The notes: generated from the sequence alone by a model not told the origin. A DNA stretch of 55,766 nucleotides from Stenotrophomonas panacihumi (GCF_001431645.1 NZ_LLXU01000126.1:1-55766); one strand, 5' to 3'. Shown: positions 21,201 to 28,271, numbered from the stretch's first letter. Numbers and translations are program-made.

Positions 21201-21436
21201 CCGCGCTGCCGCTGGCCATCGGCCTGGGCGAGGGGTCGGAGCTGCGCAGGCCGCTGGGCATCGCGATGATCGGCGGCCTGCTGATCTCGCAGAGCCTGAC
21301 CCTGCTCAGCACGCCGGCGCTGTACGTGATCTTCTCCTGCCTGGCCGACCACTGGAAAAGCTGGCGCGCGCGGCGGCGCGAGAAGAAGGCGGCCAAACGG
21401 GCCGCGGCGCAGGCGGTGGTGAAGCCGCAGCACTAA
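18293..21436 (+). CDS. mdtC: RND efflux permease (MdtC-like)
   Basis: Second RND pump subunit, 1047 residues, 25 nt after mdtB. It begins MNISAPFIKRPIGTTLLACG and contains AIGFVVDDAIVVIENIMRHL in TM4 and the C-terminal counterpart IALVLLIGIVKKNAIMMIDF. The linker lacks the Ser/Thr/Asn insert seen in the partner. Two different pump subunits in tandem are characteristic of MdtABC-type exporters, which export bile salts, novobiocin and similar compounds in E. coli; the substrate here is not deducible. A GC-rich hairpin follows the stop codon. Confidence 0.95.
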   Translation: MNISAPFIKRPIGTTLLACGLFVIGLMCYLRLGVAALPNIQIPVIFVHATQSGTDASTMASTVTAPLERHLGQVPGIDRMRSSSSENSSMVFMVFQSNVDIDSAAQDVQTAINAAQADLPSGLGTPMYQKANPNDDPVIAIALTSQTQSADELYNVADSLLAQRLRQIDGVASVDIAGASTPAVRVDVDMRALNALGLTPDDLRNAVRAANVTSPTGFLSDGKTTMAIIANDSVSKAADFAQLAIATQSNGRVIRLSDVANVYDGQQDAYQAAWFDGKPAVVMYVFTRAGANIVETVDRVKGAIPELRTYLHPGTRMTAYFDRTPTIRASLAEVQITLLISLAMVVLTMALFLRRLAPTLIAAVTVPLSLAGSALVMYVLGFTLNNLSLLALVIAIGFVVDDAIVVIENIMRHLDEGMSRMDAALAGAREIGFTIVSITASLVAVFIPLLFASGMIGAFFREFTVTLVAAIVVSMLVSLTLTPALCSRFLSGHAEPEKPGRVGAFLERMHERSLRIYSKALDFSLRHALLMSITPLLLIVATIFLAGAVKKGNFPPQDTGLIWGRASSSATVSFNDMIERQRRITDMLMADPAVKIVGARLGSSRQGSSASFNIELKTRDEGRRETTDQVLARLSAKADRYPDLELRLRAIQDLPSDGGGGTSQGAQYKVSLQGNDLAQLQEWLPKLQAVLKQNPKLRDVGTDVDTAGLRQNIVIDRAKAARLGVSIGTIDGALYGAFGQRSISTIYSDLNQYSVVVNALPSQTATPAALDEVYVQSKSGEMIPITAVAYQVPGLAPPQITHDNQYTTMDLSYNLAPGVSTGEADAIIAAAVKGLRMPDGIRISDGGGFNVQLNPTSMIVLLLAAILTVYIVLGMLYESLIHPVTILSTLPAAGMGALLALFVTNTELSVISMIALVLLIGIVKKNAIMMIDFALVAQREHGKSPREAAREASVVRFRPIMMTTMVAILAALPLAIGLGEGSELRRPLGIAMIGGLLISQSLTLLSTPALYVIFSCLADHWKSWRARRREKKAAKRAAAQAVVKPQH

Positions 21437-21441
21437 GAGAC

Positions 21442-21472
21442 GACGGGGCCGCTTGCGGCCCCGTCCGCTTTT
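21442..21472 (+). terminator. Terminator after mdtABC
   Basis: GACGGGGCCG / CGGCCCCGTC, a perfect 10-bp stem with a CTTG loop, begins 5 nt after the mdtC stop codon and is followed by CGCTTTT. The T tract is short but the stem is very stable. Confidence 0.8.
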
Positions 21473-21513
21473 GGGGCGCCGTGCGGCGGAGGCCGAAATC
21501 CCGTCGCACCCCA

Positions 21514-21542
21514 TGTCGATCCGGCGCCTGTCCGTCCGTCGC
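21514..21542 (+). promoter_or_regulatory. Candidate ECF42-type promoter
   Basis: TGTCGA at 21514-21519 and CGTCGC beginning at 21537, separated by 17 nt. This matches the ECF42 target promoter as I recall it (TGTCGA at -35, CGA/TC at -10). It stands about 50 nt upstream of the YCII gene in an operon that ends with an ECF42-type sigma gene, so autoregulation is likely. Confidence 0.6.
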
Positions 21543-21591
21543 CTGTACAAGCGGCCGGGACTGCCCCGGCCTTCGTACCGAAGGAAGCGAC

Positions 21592-22017
21592 ATGCGCGTG
21601 ATGATGATCATGAAGGCGACCCCCGCCTCCGAGGCCGGGCAGATGCCCGCCGAGGCCGTCCTGGCGGCCATGGGCGCCTACAACGAGCAGCTGGTCGATG
21701 CCGGCGTGCTGCTGGCCGGCGAAGGCCTGCACCCCAGCGCCCGCGGCGCGCGGGTTCGTTTCGGCGGCGCTGTCCCGCAAGTGGTCGATGGCCCGTTTGC
21801 CGAGACGAAGGAACTGGCCGCCGGCTTCTGGCTGCTGCAGGTGCGCTCCTTCGCCGAGGCCGTCGAATGGGCCCGGCGCATTCCCAACCCCGAGGGCGAC
21901 GTATTCGAAGTCGAGCTGCGGCCGGTGTTCGAGGCCGACGACTTCGGCGACGCCTTCACTCCCGAATTGCGTGCCCAGGAAGACCATCTGCGCGCCCGCA
22001 TCGACCGCCAGCCCTGA
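21592..22017 (+). CDS. YCII/DGPF domain protein
   Basis: A 141-residue cytoplasmic protein of the YCII (DGPF) family. The signature VVDGPFAETKELAAGFW and the N-terminal MRVMMIMKATP are diagnostic. AAGGAAG stands shortly before the ATG. DGPF proteins are the characteristic genomic partners of ECF42 sigma factors and are usually their main regulatory target; their biochemical role is not settled. First gene of an operon with two VOC proteins and the sigma factor, with a matching promoter upstream. Confidence 0.9.
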   Translation: MRVMMIMKATPASEAGQMPAEAVLAAMGAYNEQLVDAGVLLAGEGLHPSARGARVRFGGAVPQVVDGPFAETKELAAGFWLLQVRSFAEAVEWARRIPNPEGDVFEVELRPVFEADDFGDAFTPELRAQEDHLRARIDRQP

Positions 22018-22033
22018 CCCGGAGGAACACCCG

Positions 22034-22477
22034 ATGAAAACCACGCCCTACCTCAGCTTCAATGGCGACTGCCGCCAGGCCTTCGAGCGCTACAAGCAGA
22101 TCTTCGGTGGCGACACCTTCCAGATGACCTACGGCGAAGCCCCGCCGCCGCCGGCCGACGCGCCCCCGCCGCCGGAAGGCTGCGGCGACCTGTCCGCGGC
22201 CGCCGACCGCATCATGCACGTCACCCTCGCCCACGGGCAGGAAGCGTTCCTGATGGGCTCGGACATGCCGCCCGGCATGGAGAAGAAGCCCGGCGGCATC
22301 TCGGTGGCGGTGAACTGCGACGACAACGCCGAGGCCGAGCGCGTGTTCAAGGCGCTGGCCGAAGGCGGCACCGTGCAGATGCCGATGGCCGAGACGTTCT
22401 GGGCCGAGCGCTTCGGTATGGTCATCGACCGTTTCGGCACGCCTTGGCTGATCAACGGCATCTACAAGCAGCCCTGA
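22034..22477 (+). CDS. VOC family protein (PhnB-like)
   Basis: A 147-residue vicinal-oxygen-chelate fold protein of the PhnB/DUF1338-unrelated '3-demethylubiquinone-9 methyltransferase-like' group. It starts MKTTPYLSFNGDCRQAFERY with KQIFGGD typical of this group, contains RIMHVTLAHGQEAFLMGSD and FWAERFGMVIDRFGTPWLIN. A proline-rich loop lies at about residues 40-55 (APPPPADAPPPPEG). GGAGG precedes the ATG. Second gene of the ECF42 module, 16 nt after the YCII gene. Substrate unknown. Confidence 0.88.
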   Translation: MKTTPYLSFNGDCRQAFERYKQIFGGDTFQMTYGEAPPPPADAPPPPEGCGDLSAAADRIMHVTLAHGQEAFLMGSDMPPGMEKKPGGISVAVNCDDNAEAERVFKALAEGGTVQMPMAETFWAERFGMVIDRFGTPWLINGIYKQP

Positions 22478-22497
22478 GCGAAAGGAACCCGCACATC

Positions 22498-22902
22498 ATG
22501 GTCAAGCAGATCTTCGTCAACCTTCCCGTGGAATCGCTGCCGCGCGCGGTGGAATTCTTCACCGCGCTGGGCTTCTCGTTCGACCCGAAATACACCGACG
22601 AGAACGCCACCTGCCTCATCCTCGGCGAGAACATCTTCGCCATGCTGCTGGTGAAGCCGTTCTTCGAGGGCTTCATGACGCGCCAGGTATGCGACACGGC
22701 CAAGGCCGCCGAGGTGATCACCGCGCTGGCGGTGGACAGCCGCGCCGAGGTCGACACCCTCGTCGCGCGCGCCGCGCAGGCGGGCGGCGTGGTCTCCGGC
22801 GAGCCCAAGGATTACGGGTTCATGTACCAGCACGGCTTCGAGGACCCGGACGGCCACCTGTGGGAGGTCTTCCACGCCAGCGGCGAGCCGCCGCCGGCAT
22901 GA
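22498..22902 (+). CDS. VOC family protein (glyoxalase/bleomycin-resistance-like)
   Basis: A 134-residue VOC-fold protein: MVKQIFVNLPVESLPRAVEF, FFTALGFSFDPKYTDENATC and the C-terminal YQHGFEDPDGHLWEVFHAS with the typical DPDGH.WE metal-site signature. AAAGGA lies 9 nt before the ATG. It follows the PhnB-like gene by 20 nt. VOC proteins of this shape commonly accompany DGPF proteins and ECF42 sigma factors; the reaction is not known. Confidence 0.9.
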   Translation: MVKQIFVNLPVESLPRAVEFFTALGFSFDPKYTDENATCLILGENIFAMLLVKPFFEGFMTRQVCDTAKAAEVITALAVDSRAEVDTLVARAAQAGGVVSGEPKDYGFMYQHGFEDPDGHLWEVFHASGEPPPA

Positions 22903-22945
22903 GGCGGAGACGCGGCCGTGGTTGCGGCGCAGCTTGCTCCCCCGC

Positions 22946-22969
22946 GCCGGCGATGGTCTGATCGCCGGC
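22946..22969 (+). promoter_or_regulatory. Perfect hairpin abutting sigma-factor start codon
   Basis: GCCGGCGAT-GGTCTG-ATCGCCGGC: 9-bp perfect arms and a 6-nt loop, ending one nt before the ATG of the sigma factor. No Shine-Dalgarno is visible between the VOC stop and this ATG, so the hairpin occupies the ribosome landing site. It could limit translation of the sigma factor relative to the upstream genes. Confidence 0.6.
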
Positions 22970-22970
22970 C

Positions 22971-24227
22971 ATGGGCGCACGCGATGTCCACTCCACCCTC
23001 AACGCGGTCTGGCGCATGGAAGCGGCGAAGATCATCGCCGCGCTCGCGCGCCAGGTCCGCGATGTCGGCCTGGCCGAGGAACTGGCGCAGGACGCGCTCG
23101 TCGCCGCGCTCGAGCGCTGGCCCACGGACGGCATTCCCGACAACCCCGGCGCCTGGCTGATGACCACCGCCCGCAACCGCGCCATCGACCGCCTGCGCCA
23201 CGCGCAACTGCAGCGGCGCAAGCGTGATGCGCTGGGCTACGAGATCGAGCGCGAACAGCAGGCCATGCAGGCCGCGCAGCAGGTGGACCCGGACGACGAC
23301 ATCGGCGACGACCTGCTGCGGCTGATGTTCGTCGCCTGCCATCCCGCGCTGGGCACCGACGCGCGCGTCGCCCTGACCCTGCGCATGCTGGGCGGGCTGG
23401 CGACGGACGAAATCGCCCGCGCCTTCCTGGTGCCGGAGCCGACGGTCGCGCAGCGCATCGTGCGTGCCAAGCGCACGCTGAGCGAACGCGAGGTGCCGTT
23501 CGAGGTGCCGCGCGGCGAAGAGCGCGACGCGCGGCTGGGTTCGGTGCTGGAAGTGCTGTACCTGATCTTCAACGAAGGCTATGCGGCGACCGCCGGCGAC
23601 GACCTGATGCGGCCGCAGCTGTGCGATGAAGCGCTGCGGCTGTGCCGTGTGCTGGCCCGGTTGGCGCCACGCGACCCCGAGGTGCATGGCTTGCTGGCGT
23701 TGATGGCCTTGCAGGCCTCGCGGCAGCGCGCGCGCGTGGACGCGGAGGGCGCACCGGTGCTGTTGGCCGACCAGGACCGCGGGCGCTGGGACCGGCTGCT
23801 GATCCGGCATGGCTTGACCGCGCTGGCGCGCGCCCGTGCGCTGGAGGGCGGCGACGGTGTCTATGCGTTGCAGGCGGCGATTGCGGCATGCCACGCCAAG
23901 GCGCGGCGCTTCGACGACACCGACTGGGCGGAGATTTCCACGCTCTACGCCCGCCTGGCCGAACGCATGCCCTCGCCGGTGGTGGCGTTGAACCGCGCGG
24001 TGGCGGTCTCGATGGCGGAGGGGCCCGCGGCGGCGTTGCCGCTGGTGGAGGCCCTGGTCGACCATCCGGCGATGCGGCAGTACCACCTGCTGCCGACGGT
24101 GCGCGGCGACCTGCTGGAAAAGCTGGGTCGGCGCGAGGAAGCGCGCGCGGCGTTCGAGCAGGCCGCGGCGCTGGCGCGCAATGCGCGCGAGAAGGCGCTG
24201 CTGGAGGCGCGCGCCGCTTCCTTGTAG
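22971..24227 (+). CDS. RNA polymerase sigma factor, ECF42 type with C-terminal extension
   Basis: A 418-residue ECF sigma factor. Sigma region 2 is in VWRMEAAKIIAALARQVRDV and AEELAQDALVAALERW through NPGAWLMTTARNRAIDRLR; region 4 is ALTLRMLGGLATDEIARAFL with VPEPTVAQRIVRAKRTL. The ~230-residue C-terminal part (LEVLYLIFNEGYAATAGDDL..., DPEVHGLLALMALQASRQRA, PSPVVALNRAVAVSMAEGP) is the TPR-like extension characteristic of ECF42, which replaces an anti-sigma factor as the activity control. It closes the YCII-VOC-VOC operon. Its stop is 6 nt from the convergent hglS stop, leaving no room for a terminator. Confidence 0.93.
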   Translation: MGARDVHSTLNAVWRMEAAKIIAALARQVRDVGLAEELAQDALVAALERWPTDGIPDNPGAWLMTTARNRAIDRLRHAQLQRRKRDALGYEIEREQQAMQAAQQVDPDDDIGDDLLRLMFVACHPALGTDARVALTLRMLGGLATDEIARAFLVPEPTVAQRIVRAKRTLSEREVPFEVPRGEERDARLGSVLEVLYLIFNEGYAATAGDDLMRPQLCDEALRLCRVLARLAPRDPEVHGLLALMALQASRQRARVDAEGAPVLLADQDRGRWDRLLIRHGLTALARARALEGGDGVYALQAAIAACHAKARRFDDTDWAEISTLYARLAERMPSPVVALNRAVAVSMAEGPAAALPLVEALVDHPAMRQYHLLPTVRGDLLEKLGRREEARAAFEQAAALARNAREKALLEARAASL

Positions 24228-24233
24228 GACGGC

Positions 24234-25598
24234 TTACACCAGCTCGGCCAGCGAATCGCGTTCGATCGCCGCGTACAGCGCGAACTCGTCGCGCACCGGC
24301 GCGCCCAGCGCCTGCTCGAACGCGGCCTGGTGCGAATGGGCGGCATAGGCACGTTGCTCGGTACCGCCCAGGTTCGACTGGAAGATGCCCGCCGCGCTCA
24401 CCGGCAGGAAGTCCTCGTAGACGATGGGATCGGCGCTCACCAGCCCGGCGGCGATCGCCGCTTCGGTCGGCAACGTGGCTGCATGGTCCGGGCTCGCGCG
24501 GCCTGCCTCGGTGAGGCCATAGCGGAAATAGCCCAATCCTTCCTGGCGCAGGGTGTCGTAGTCGTCCGGGAAGCCGGCGAACGCCGCCTGCAGCCGCGTG
24601 CCGTAGTCCGCGCCGGTGCTGCCCGCGCCCTCGCTTTCGCGGGCCTGCGCCAGCAGCGCGTCGTACAGCGTGCGGCCCTTGGGCGTCAGCGCCAGGCCGC
24701 GCTGCTCGATCTCGCCGAAGCGCGCGGTGTGGCTGCCGGCCTCGGCGCTGCCGTTGCCAGCGGGGAAACGCACCGCCTCTTCCAGCGCCTTGAAGCTGGT
24801 CTGGCGCAGCAGGATGGGGCACTGCCGGCGCGGCGGCCCTTCGATCACCGCCTTGGCGGCCATGCCGCGTTCCTGCATCTGCAGCTGCGCCGCATCGATA
24901 TCCAGCGTGCGTGGCGTGAGGTGGTTGATGTGCGGGCCGTGGAAGCTCACCACGTCGGCGATCAGCCGGTGCGCGTCGTGCAGCGCATGGTAGGTGGGCA
25001 GCGGCACGGTGGCGTCGCTGTGCCAGCGGAAGGTTTCCAGGGCTTCGGCCACGAAGCGTTCGGCATCCGCTTCATCCAGGCCGCCCTCGCGCTCGGCCTG
25101 TTCGATCAGCGCACGCGCGCCGGCGGTGAAGATGTCGCGGCGGGCAAGAATCCCGGCCGCCTGCGCGCGCAGCGCGGCATCGTCGATCAGCTCCATCCGC
25201 AGCAGCGAAGTGAACACGCGGAACGGGTTGCGCGCCAACGCGGCCGCCTCCACCGGGCGGAACGCGGTGGAATGCACCGGCACGCCGGCCACCGAGAGGT
25301 CGTAATAGCCCACCGGGTACATGCCCATCACCGCGAACAGGCGCCGCAGCATCGACAGCTCTTCCGCGCTGCCCACGCGGATCGCGCCATGGCGTTCCAG
25401 GTCCAGGCGCGCGCGTTCGTCGTTGCGGTCCAGCCGCTGCGCCAGCGCGGGGTCGTCGGCCAGCACCTGCGCGTTGACCTGCGCCACCAGCGACATCAGC
25501 TCGCCATACAGCGGCACCTCCTGCCGGTACATGTCGGACATGGCCTGGGCGAAGCGGCTGCGGATCTGGTCGGAACTGACGAAGGACTTACCGGTCAT
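24234..25598 (-). CDS. hglS: 2-oxoadipate dioxygenase/decarboxylase (HglS/YdcJ, DUF1338)
   Basis: Fe(II) enzyme converting 2-oxoadipate to D-2-hydroxyglutarate in lysine catabolism. 454 residues, with the DUF1338 layout. With the ATG at 25598, the landmarks fall at His70 and Arg74 (RHGAIR) and His226 (HINHLTPRTLD), the same positions I recall for metal ligands and the substrate arginine of Pseudomonas putida HglS; a glutamate pair ARFGEIEQRG (296/298) fits the third ligand. This numbering supports the chosen start, although an upstream in-frame extension exists and no clear Shine-Dalgarno is present. No other lysine-degradation gene is in the window. Confidence 0.9.
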   Translation of the reverse strand: MTGKSFVSSDQIRSRFAQAMSDMYRQEVPLYGELMSLVAQVNAQVLADDPALAQRLDRNDERARLDLERHGAIRVGSAEELSMLRRLFAVMGMYPVGYYDLSVAGVPVHSTAFRPVEAAALARNPFRVFTSLLRMELIDDAALRAQAAGILARRDIFTAGARALIEQAEREGGLDEADAERFVAEALETFRWHSDATVPLPTYHALHDAHRLIADVVSFHGPHINHLTPRTLDIDAAQLQMQERGMAAKAVIEGPPRRQCPILLRQTSFKALEEAVRFPAGNGSAEAGSHTARFGEIEQRGLALTPKGRTLYDALLAQARESEGAGSTGADYGTRLQAAFAGFPDDYDTLRQEGLGYFRYGLTEAGRASPDHAATLPTEAAIAAGLVSADPIVYEDFLPVSAAGIFQSNLGGTEQRAYAAHSHQAAFEQALGAPVRDEFALYAAIERDSLAELV

Positions 25599-25700
25599 GG
25601 CATGCGCGAACGAAGCACCGGCCCGTCGCCGGCCCCGGCATTTTCGCCGAGCCAGCCCCGCGCCGGCCAGCCGCACAGCAGCAAAACCGGCGGCGGAGAT

Positions 25701-26249
25701 TCAGGGAGACGGCGCGTCCTGGGCCGGCGCATGCGCGGCACGGGCACGTTCCAGCCGCTGCGCCGCATCGCCGAGCTGCTCGCGCAGGCGGGCATCGAGC
25801 ACGATGGGCCGCTCCCAGCGGTCGTAGCTGGCCACGATGGCGTGGCGCACTTCGCGATAGGCCAGGTTGTCCGGCTCGCCCTGCGCGGCCAGCACGGCCT
25901 GCCAGGCGCGGCTCGCATCGCCGCTGCGTTCGCGCACGATCGCGCGGCACGGCTGGTCGGTGGCCTGGGCCCACGCGCAGGCGAAGTACAGGTCGCCCGC
26001 GCGCCAGCCGGGCGCCTTCAGCACCGCTTCGGCATAGCCGCGGCGCACGCCGAGATAGCGCGAGAGTTCATCGACGAAACTGGCGGGGTAGCGCCGCGCA
26101 TAGGCGTCGATGTCGTCGAGCTGGCGGTCTATCCAGGCATCACCCGTGGCATAGGCGGGGGCAGTGGCGGCCTCGGGCGAAGCCGGCGCCTGCGCCATGG
26201 CCGGCGCGCTGGCCAGCCATGCCAAGCACAGGATGGCCGCCGCGCGCAT
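25701..26249 (-). CDS. Secreted hypothetical protein
   Basis: A 182-residue exported protein with a clean signal peptide (MRAAAILCLAWLASAPAMA-QA). The mature part is mostly helical, with AWIDRQLDDIDAYARRYPAS, the motif YLGVRRGYAEAVLKAPGW and two cysteines (FACAWAQATDQPCRAIVRER) that may form a disulfide. It starts 3 nt after the stop of the HAD gene and is surely co-transcribed with it. I do not recognise a characterised family. Confidence 0.75.
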   Translation of the reverse strand: MRAAAILCLAWLASAPAMAQAPASPEAATAPAYATGDAWIDRQLDDIDAYARRYPASFVDELSRYLGVRRGYAEAVLKAPGWRAGDLYFACAWAQATDQPCRAIVRERSGDASRAWQAVLAAQGEPDNLAYREVRHAIVASYDRWERPIVLDARLREQLGDAAQRLERARAAHAPAQDAPSP

Positions 26250-26252
26250 CGC

Positions 26253-27005
26253 TCAGGCCGCCGCGCCGCGCGCGAGCTGGTCCAGCGCGCGCACCGCCTG
26301 CGGCCAGTCGCGCGGATGCGCGACCTCGCGCAGGCGCGGCGAATCGGCATCCACGCCGTGCTCGGCCTCGTGCGCCCAGGTCAGCGCGTAGGGGGTGTGG
26401 ATGCCCCAGCCGCCCAGCGCCAGCACCGGCTCGACATCCGAGCGCAGCGAATTGCCGACCATCGCGAAACGCGAGGCCGGCAGGTCGAACTCGGCGAGCA
26501 CGCGCGCGTAGGTGCCCGGGTCCTTCTCCGAGACGATCTCGATGCGCGGGAACAGGTCGGCCAGGCCGGACTGGGCGATCTTGCGTTCCTGGTGGAACAG
26601 GTCGCCCTTGGTGATCAGTACCACGTGGTAGTCGCGGGCGATCTCCTCCACCGCCTCGCGCACGCCGCCGAGCACGTCCACGGGGTGCTGCAGGGTGTCT
26701 CGGCCGATCTCCACGATGCGCTCGATGTCCCGCACCTCGACGCGGCGGTCGGTCATCTCGATGGCGGCCTCGATCATCGACAGCACCATGCCCTTCACGC
26801 CATACCCGAAGATCTTCAGGTTGCGCCGCTGCACGGTGAGCAGGTGGCCGAGGGTGCGCGGGTCGGCCAGGTCGATGTAGCGCCCGACGATGGATTCGAA
26901 TTCGGTCTCGGCCGCGCGGTAATAGTCTTCGCTCTTCCAGAGGGTGTCGTCGCCGTCGAAACCCACCAGGCCGATGCCGGTGTCGCGTGTATGCGGAGTA
27001 GCCAT
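26253..27005 (-). CDS. HAD-superfamily hydrolase
   Basis: A 250-residue phosphatase-like protein. Motif I is FDGDDTLWKSE with the nucleophile/acid-base pair Asp17 and Asp19; motif II is VVLITKGD; motif III uses Lys in HQERKIAQSGL; motif IV is SRFAMVGNSLRSDVEPVLAL. A helical cap (about residues 30-105) makes it subclass C1. The start ATG follows an EF-hand gene terminator by about 16 nt, so this gene needs its own promoter, perhaps within the terminator region. The substrate is not evident; it pairs with the secreted protein downstream. Confidence 0.88.
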   Translation of the reverse strand: MATPHTRDTGIGLVGFDGDDTLWKSEDYYRAAETEFESIVGRYIDLADPRTLGHLLTVQRRNLKIFGYGVKGMVLSMIEAAIEMTDRRVEVRDIERIVEIGRDTLQHPVDVLGGVREAVEEIARDYHVVLITKGDLFHQERKIAQSGLADLFPRIEIVSEKDPGTYARVLAEFDLPASRFAMVGNSLRSDVEPVLALGGWGIHTPYALTWAHEAEHGVDADSPRLREVAHPRDWPQAVRALDQLARGAAA

Positions 27006-27020
27006 GCCCGCATTGTAGCG

Positions 27021-27055
27021 GGCAAAGGAAAGGCGGGAGCCCGAAGGCTCCCGCC
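27021..27055 (-). terminator. Intrinsic terminator of EF-hand gene
   Basis: A perfect 10-bp stem (GGCGGGAGCC / GGCTCCCGCC) with a 4-nt loop, followed on the minus strand by TTTCCTTTGCC. It lies 36 nt beyond the EF-hand stop codon. Confidence 0.88.
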
Positions 27056-27090
27056 CGGGATGCCGCGACAGGCGCGTCGCGGCGGGGGGC

Positions 27091-27411
27091 TCAGTTCTGC
27101 TGCTGCGGGGCGGCGCTGTTGGCGCCATCCTGCTGCTTGGCGACGAACGCCTTGTACTCGTCCGGGGTCAGCTTGCCGTCGGCATTGCCGTCGGCCGCAT
27201 CGAAGATCTGCGAGAGGCCGGCGTTGACCTGCGCCTCCTGCTTGCTGATCGAACCATCGCTGTCGGTGTCCACGCTGGCCCACGTCTGTCCACCGCCGCC
27301 CCCGCCCTGCTGTGCGGCAGCGCCGGACTGGGCGCTCTGGGCGAAGGCCGGCAGCGCGAGCGCGGCGGCCAGGACAGTGGACACGATCACCAGGGGCTTG
27401 CGGTTCTTCAT
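27091..27411 (-). CDS. Secreted EF-hand protein
   Basis: A 106-residue exported calcium-binding protein. Signal peptide KPLVIVSTVLAAALALPAFA-QS, a Gly/Gln-rich spacer, then two EF-hand loops: DTDSDGSISKQEA and DGNADGKLTPDEY, both with the expected acidic positions 1, 3, 5 and 12. The C-terminus is Gln-rich. GGAG lies 9 nt before the ATG. The upstream region is exceptionally rich in inverted repeats. Small two-EF-hand periplasmic proteins of this shape are common in Lysobacteraceae, with unknown role. Confidence 0.88.
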   Translation of the reverse strand: MKNRKPLVIVSTVLAAALALPAFAQSAQSGAAAQQGGGGGGQTWASVDTDSDGSISKQEAQVNAGLSQIFDAADGNADGKLTPDEYKAFVAKQQDGANSAAPQQQN

Positions 27412-27439
27412 GGGGTGGTTCTCCTGATTCGGGGAAATA

Positions 27440-27537
27440 CGCGGTATCGCCGCGCACGGAAGCCACCCTAGTCCGCGCGGATGAACCGCGATTGCCCCGC
27501 AATCGCACACGCAACGCGGCGTTAACCTACGCCGCGT
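27440..27537. promoter_or_regulatory. Cluster of four perfect inverted repeats upstream of EF-hand gene
   Basis: Within 98 nt: CGCGG-N5-CCGCG at 27440-27454, CGCGG-N5-CCGCG at 27476-27490, GCGATTGC-CCC-GCAATCGC at 27488-27506, and ACGCGGCGT-N6-ACGCCGCGT at 27514-27537. None has a T tract. The cluster lies 29-126 nt upstream of the EF-hand start codon and could be operator sites or a structured leader. Confidence 0.55.
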
Positions 27538-27628
27538 CCAGACGCGCTTGGCATTGATTAACGCGACATCACGAGCCTGTAAGGCATCGGTTCAGCGGCG
27601 TGGAAAAGCGAGAACTGCGTTCGCCGCT

Positions 27629-28006
27629 TTACGATTCGGCAACGTCGTCGGCCGCGTGTTCGGCGCTGAACAAACGCCAACCCAGGCCGACGCCGGCGAG
27701 TGCACCGGCCACTTCGAGCACGACACGGCCCCCCAACTGGTCCGGATCGTGGATGCTTTGCAGCGCCAGGCGCGCATACAGCGGCGACTCCAGCCGCACG
27801 ATGCTCGTATAGAAAAGATTCCAGATATCCCAGCCCGCGCCGAGGGCGACACCGGCCAGGCAGGCCCAGCCGATCGCATGCCCCAGCGACAGGCCCGCCC
27901 GGCGGCACAGCGCCTGCGAGACCCAGTAGACCCCCAGGCCGACCAGCAGGGCGATCAATCCGGCTTCGAGCGAGCCGAGCAGGCCGAAATGCAGCGGGAG
28001 GTTCAT
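27629..28006 (-). CDS. Small integral membrane protein
   Basis: A 125-residue protein with about three membrane segments: FGLLGSLEAGLIALLVGLGV, GHAIGWACLAGVALGAGWDI, and VVLEVAGALAGVGLGWRLF. The start ATG at 28006 follows GGAG with a short gap. It ends in an acidic tail (EHAADDVAES) presumably in the cytoplasm. No family recognised; same-strand neighbours are a CPXCG protein upstream and the EF-hand gene downstream. Confidence 0.72.
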   Translation of the reverse strand: MNLPLHFGLLGSLEAGLIALLVGLGVYWVSQALCRRAGLSLGHAIGWACLAGVALGAGWDIWNLFYTSIVRLESPLYARLALQSIHDPDQLGGRVVLEVAGALAGVGLGWRLFSAEHAADDVAES

Positions 28007-28042
28007 GGGGCTCCAAGGGCGATGGGGTCCCTTCATTCTAGA

Positions 28043-28061
28043 CGGGCCGTGGCGCGGCCCG
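28043..28061 (-). terminator. Weak GC hairpin after CPXCG gene
   Basis: CGGGCCG-N5-CGGCCCG, perfect 7-bp arms, 9 nt past the CPXCG stop; followed on the minus strand by TCTAGAAT rather than a T run. Possible end of the divergent murein-peptide transcript. Confidence 0.4.
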
Positions 28062-28069
28062 CCGCCGGC

Positions 28070-28267
28070 TCAGCCCTCGTCCTGCGACAGCGCGCGTACC
28101 TCGGGCTCGCCATCCTCGCCCACGCTGACGTGGATCTGGATCGGCCGGCAGCACACCTGGCAGTCCTCCACGTAGGACTGCTGGTCCACCGAGCCGTCCA
28201 CCACGATGCCGATCCACTCGCCGCAATACGGGCAAGGGATATCGACGAAATGCTGCAGGTCGCTCAC
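28070..28267 (-). CDS. CPXCG motif-containing cysteine-rich protein
   Basis: A 65-residue protein with a CPYCG zinc-ribbon half (IPCPYCGEWIGIVVDGSVDQ) and a second pair CQVCCRPIQI, matching the small 'CPXCG motif-containing cysteine-rich' family. It probably binds one zinc ion. It begins 4 nt after the VanX-like gene and so may be co-transcribed. Function of the family is unknown. Confidence 0.85.
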   Translation of the reverse strand: MSDLQHFVDIPCPYCGEWIGIVVDGSVDQQSYVEDCQVCCRPIQIHVSVGEDGEPEVRALSQDEG

Positions 28268-28271
28268 GCCG

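Noticed and set aside
27545..27575. TTGGCATTGATTAACG as a sigma-54 promoter
   Set aside because: The -24-like TGGCAT is present but the -12 TTGC element is missing, and no gene follows on that strand.
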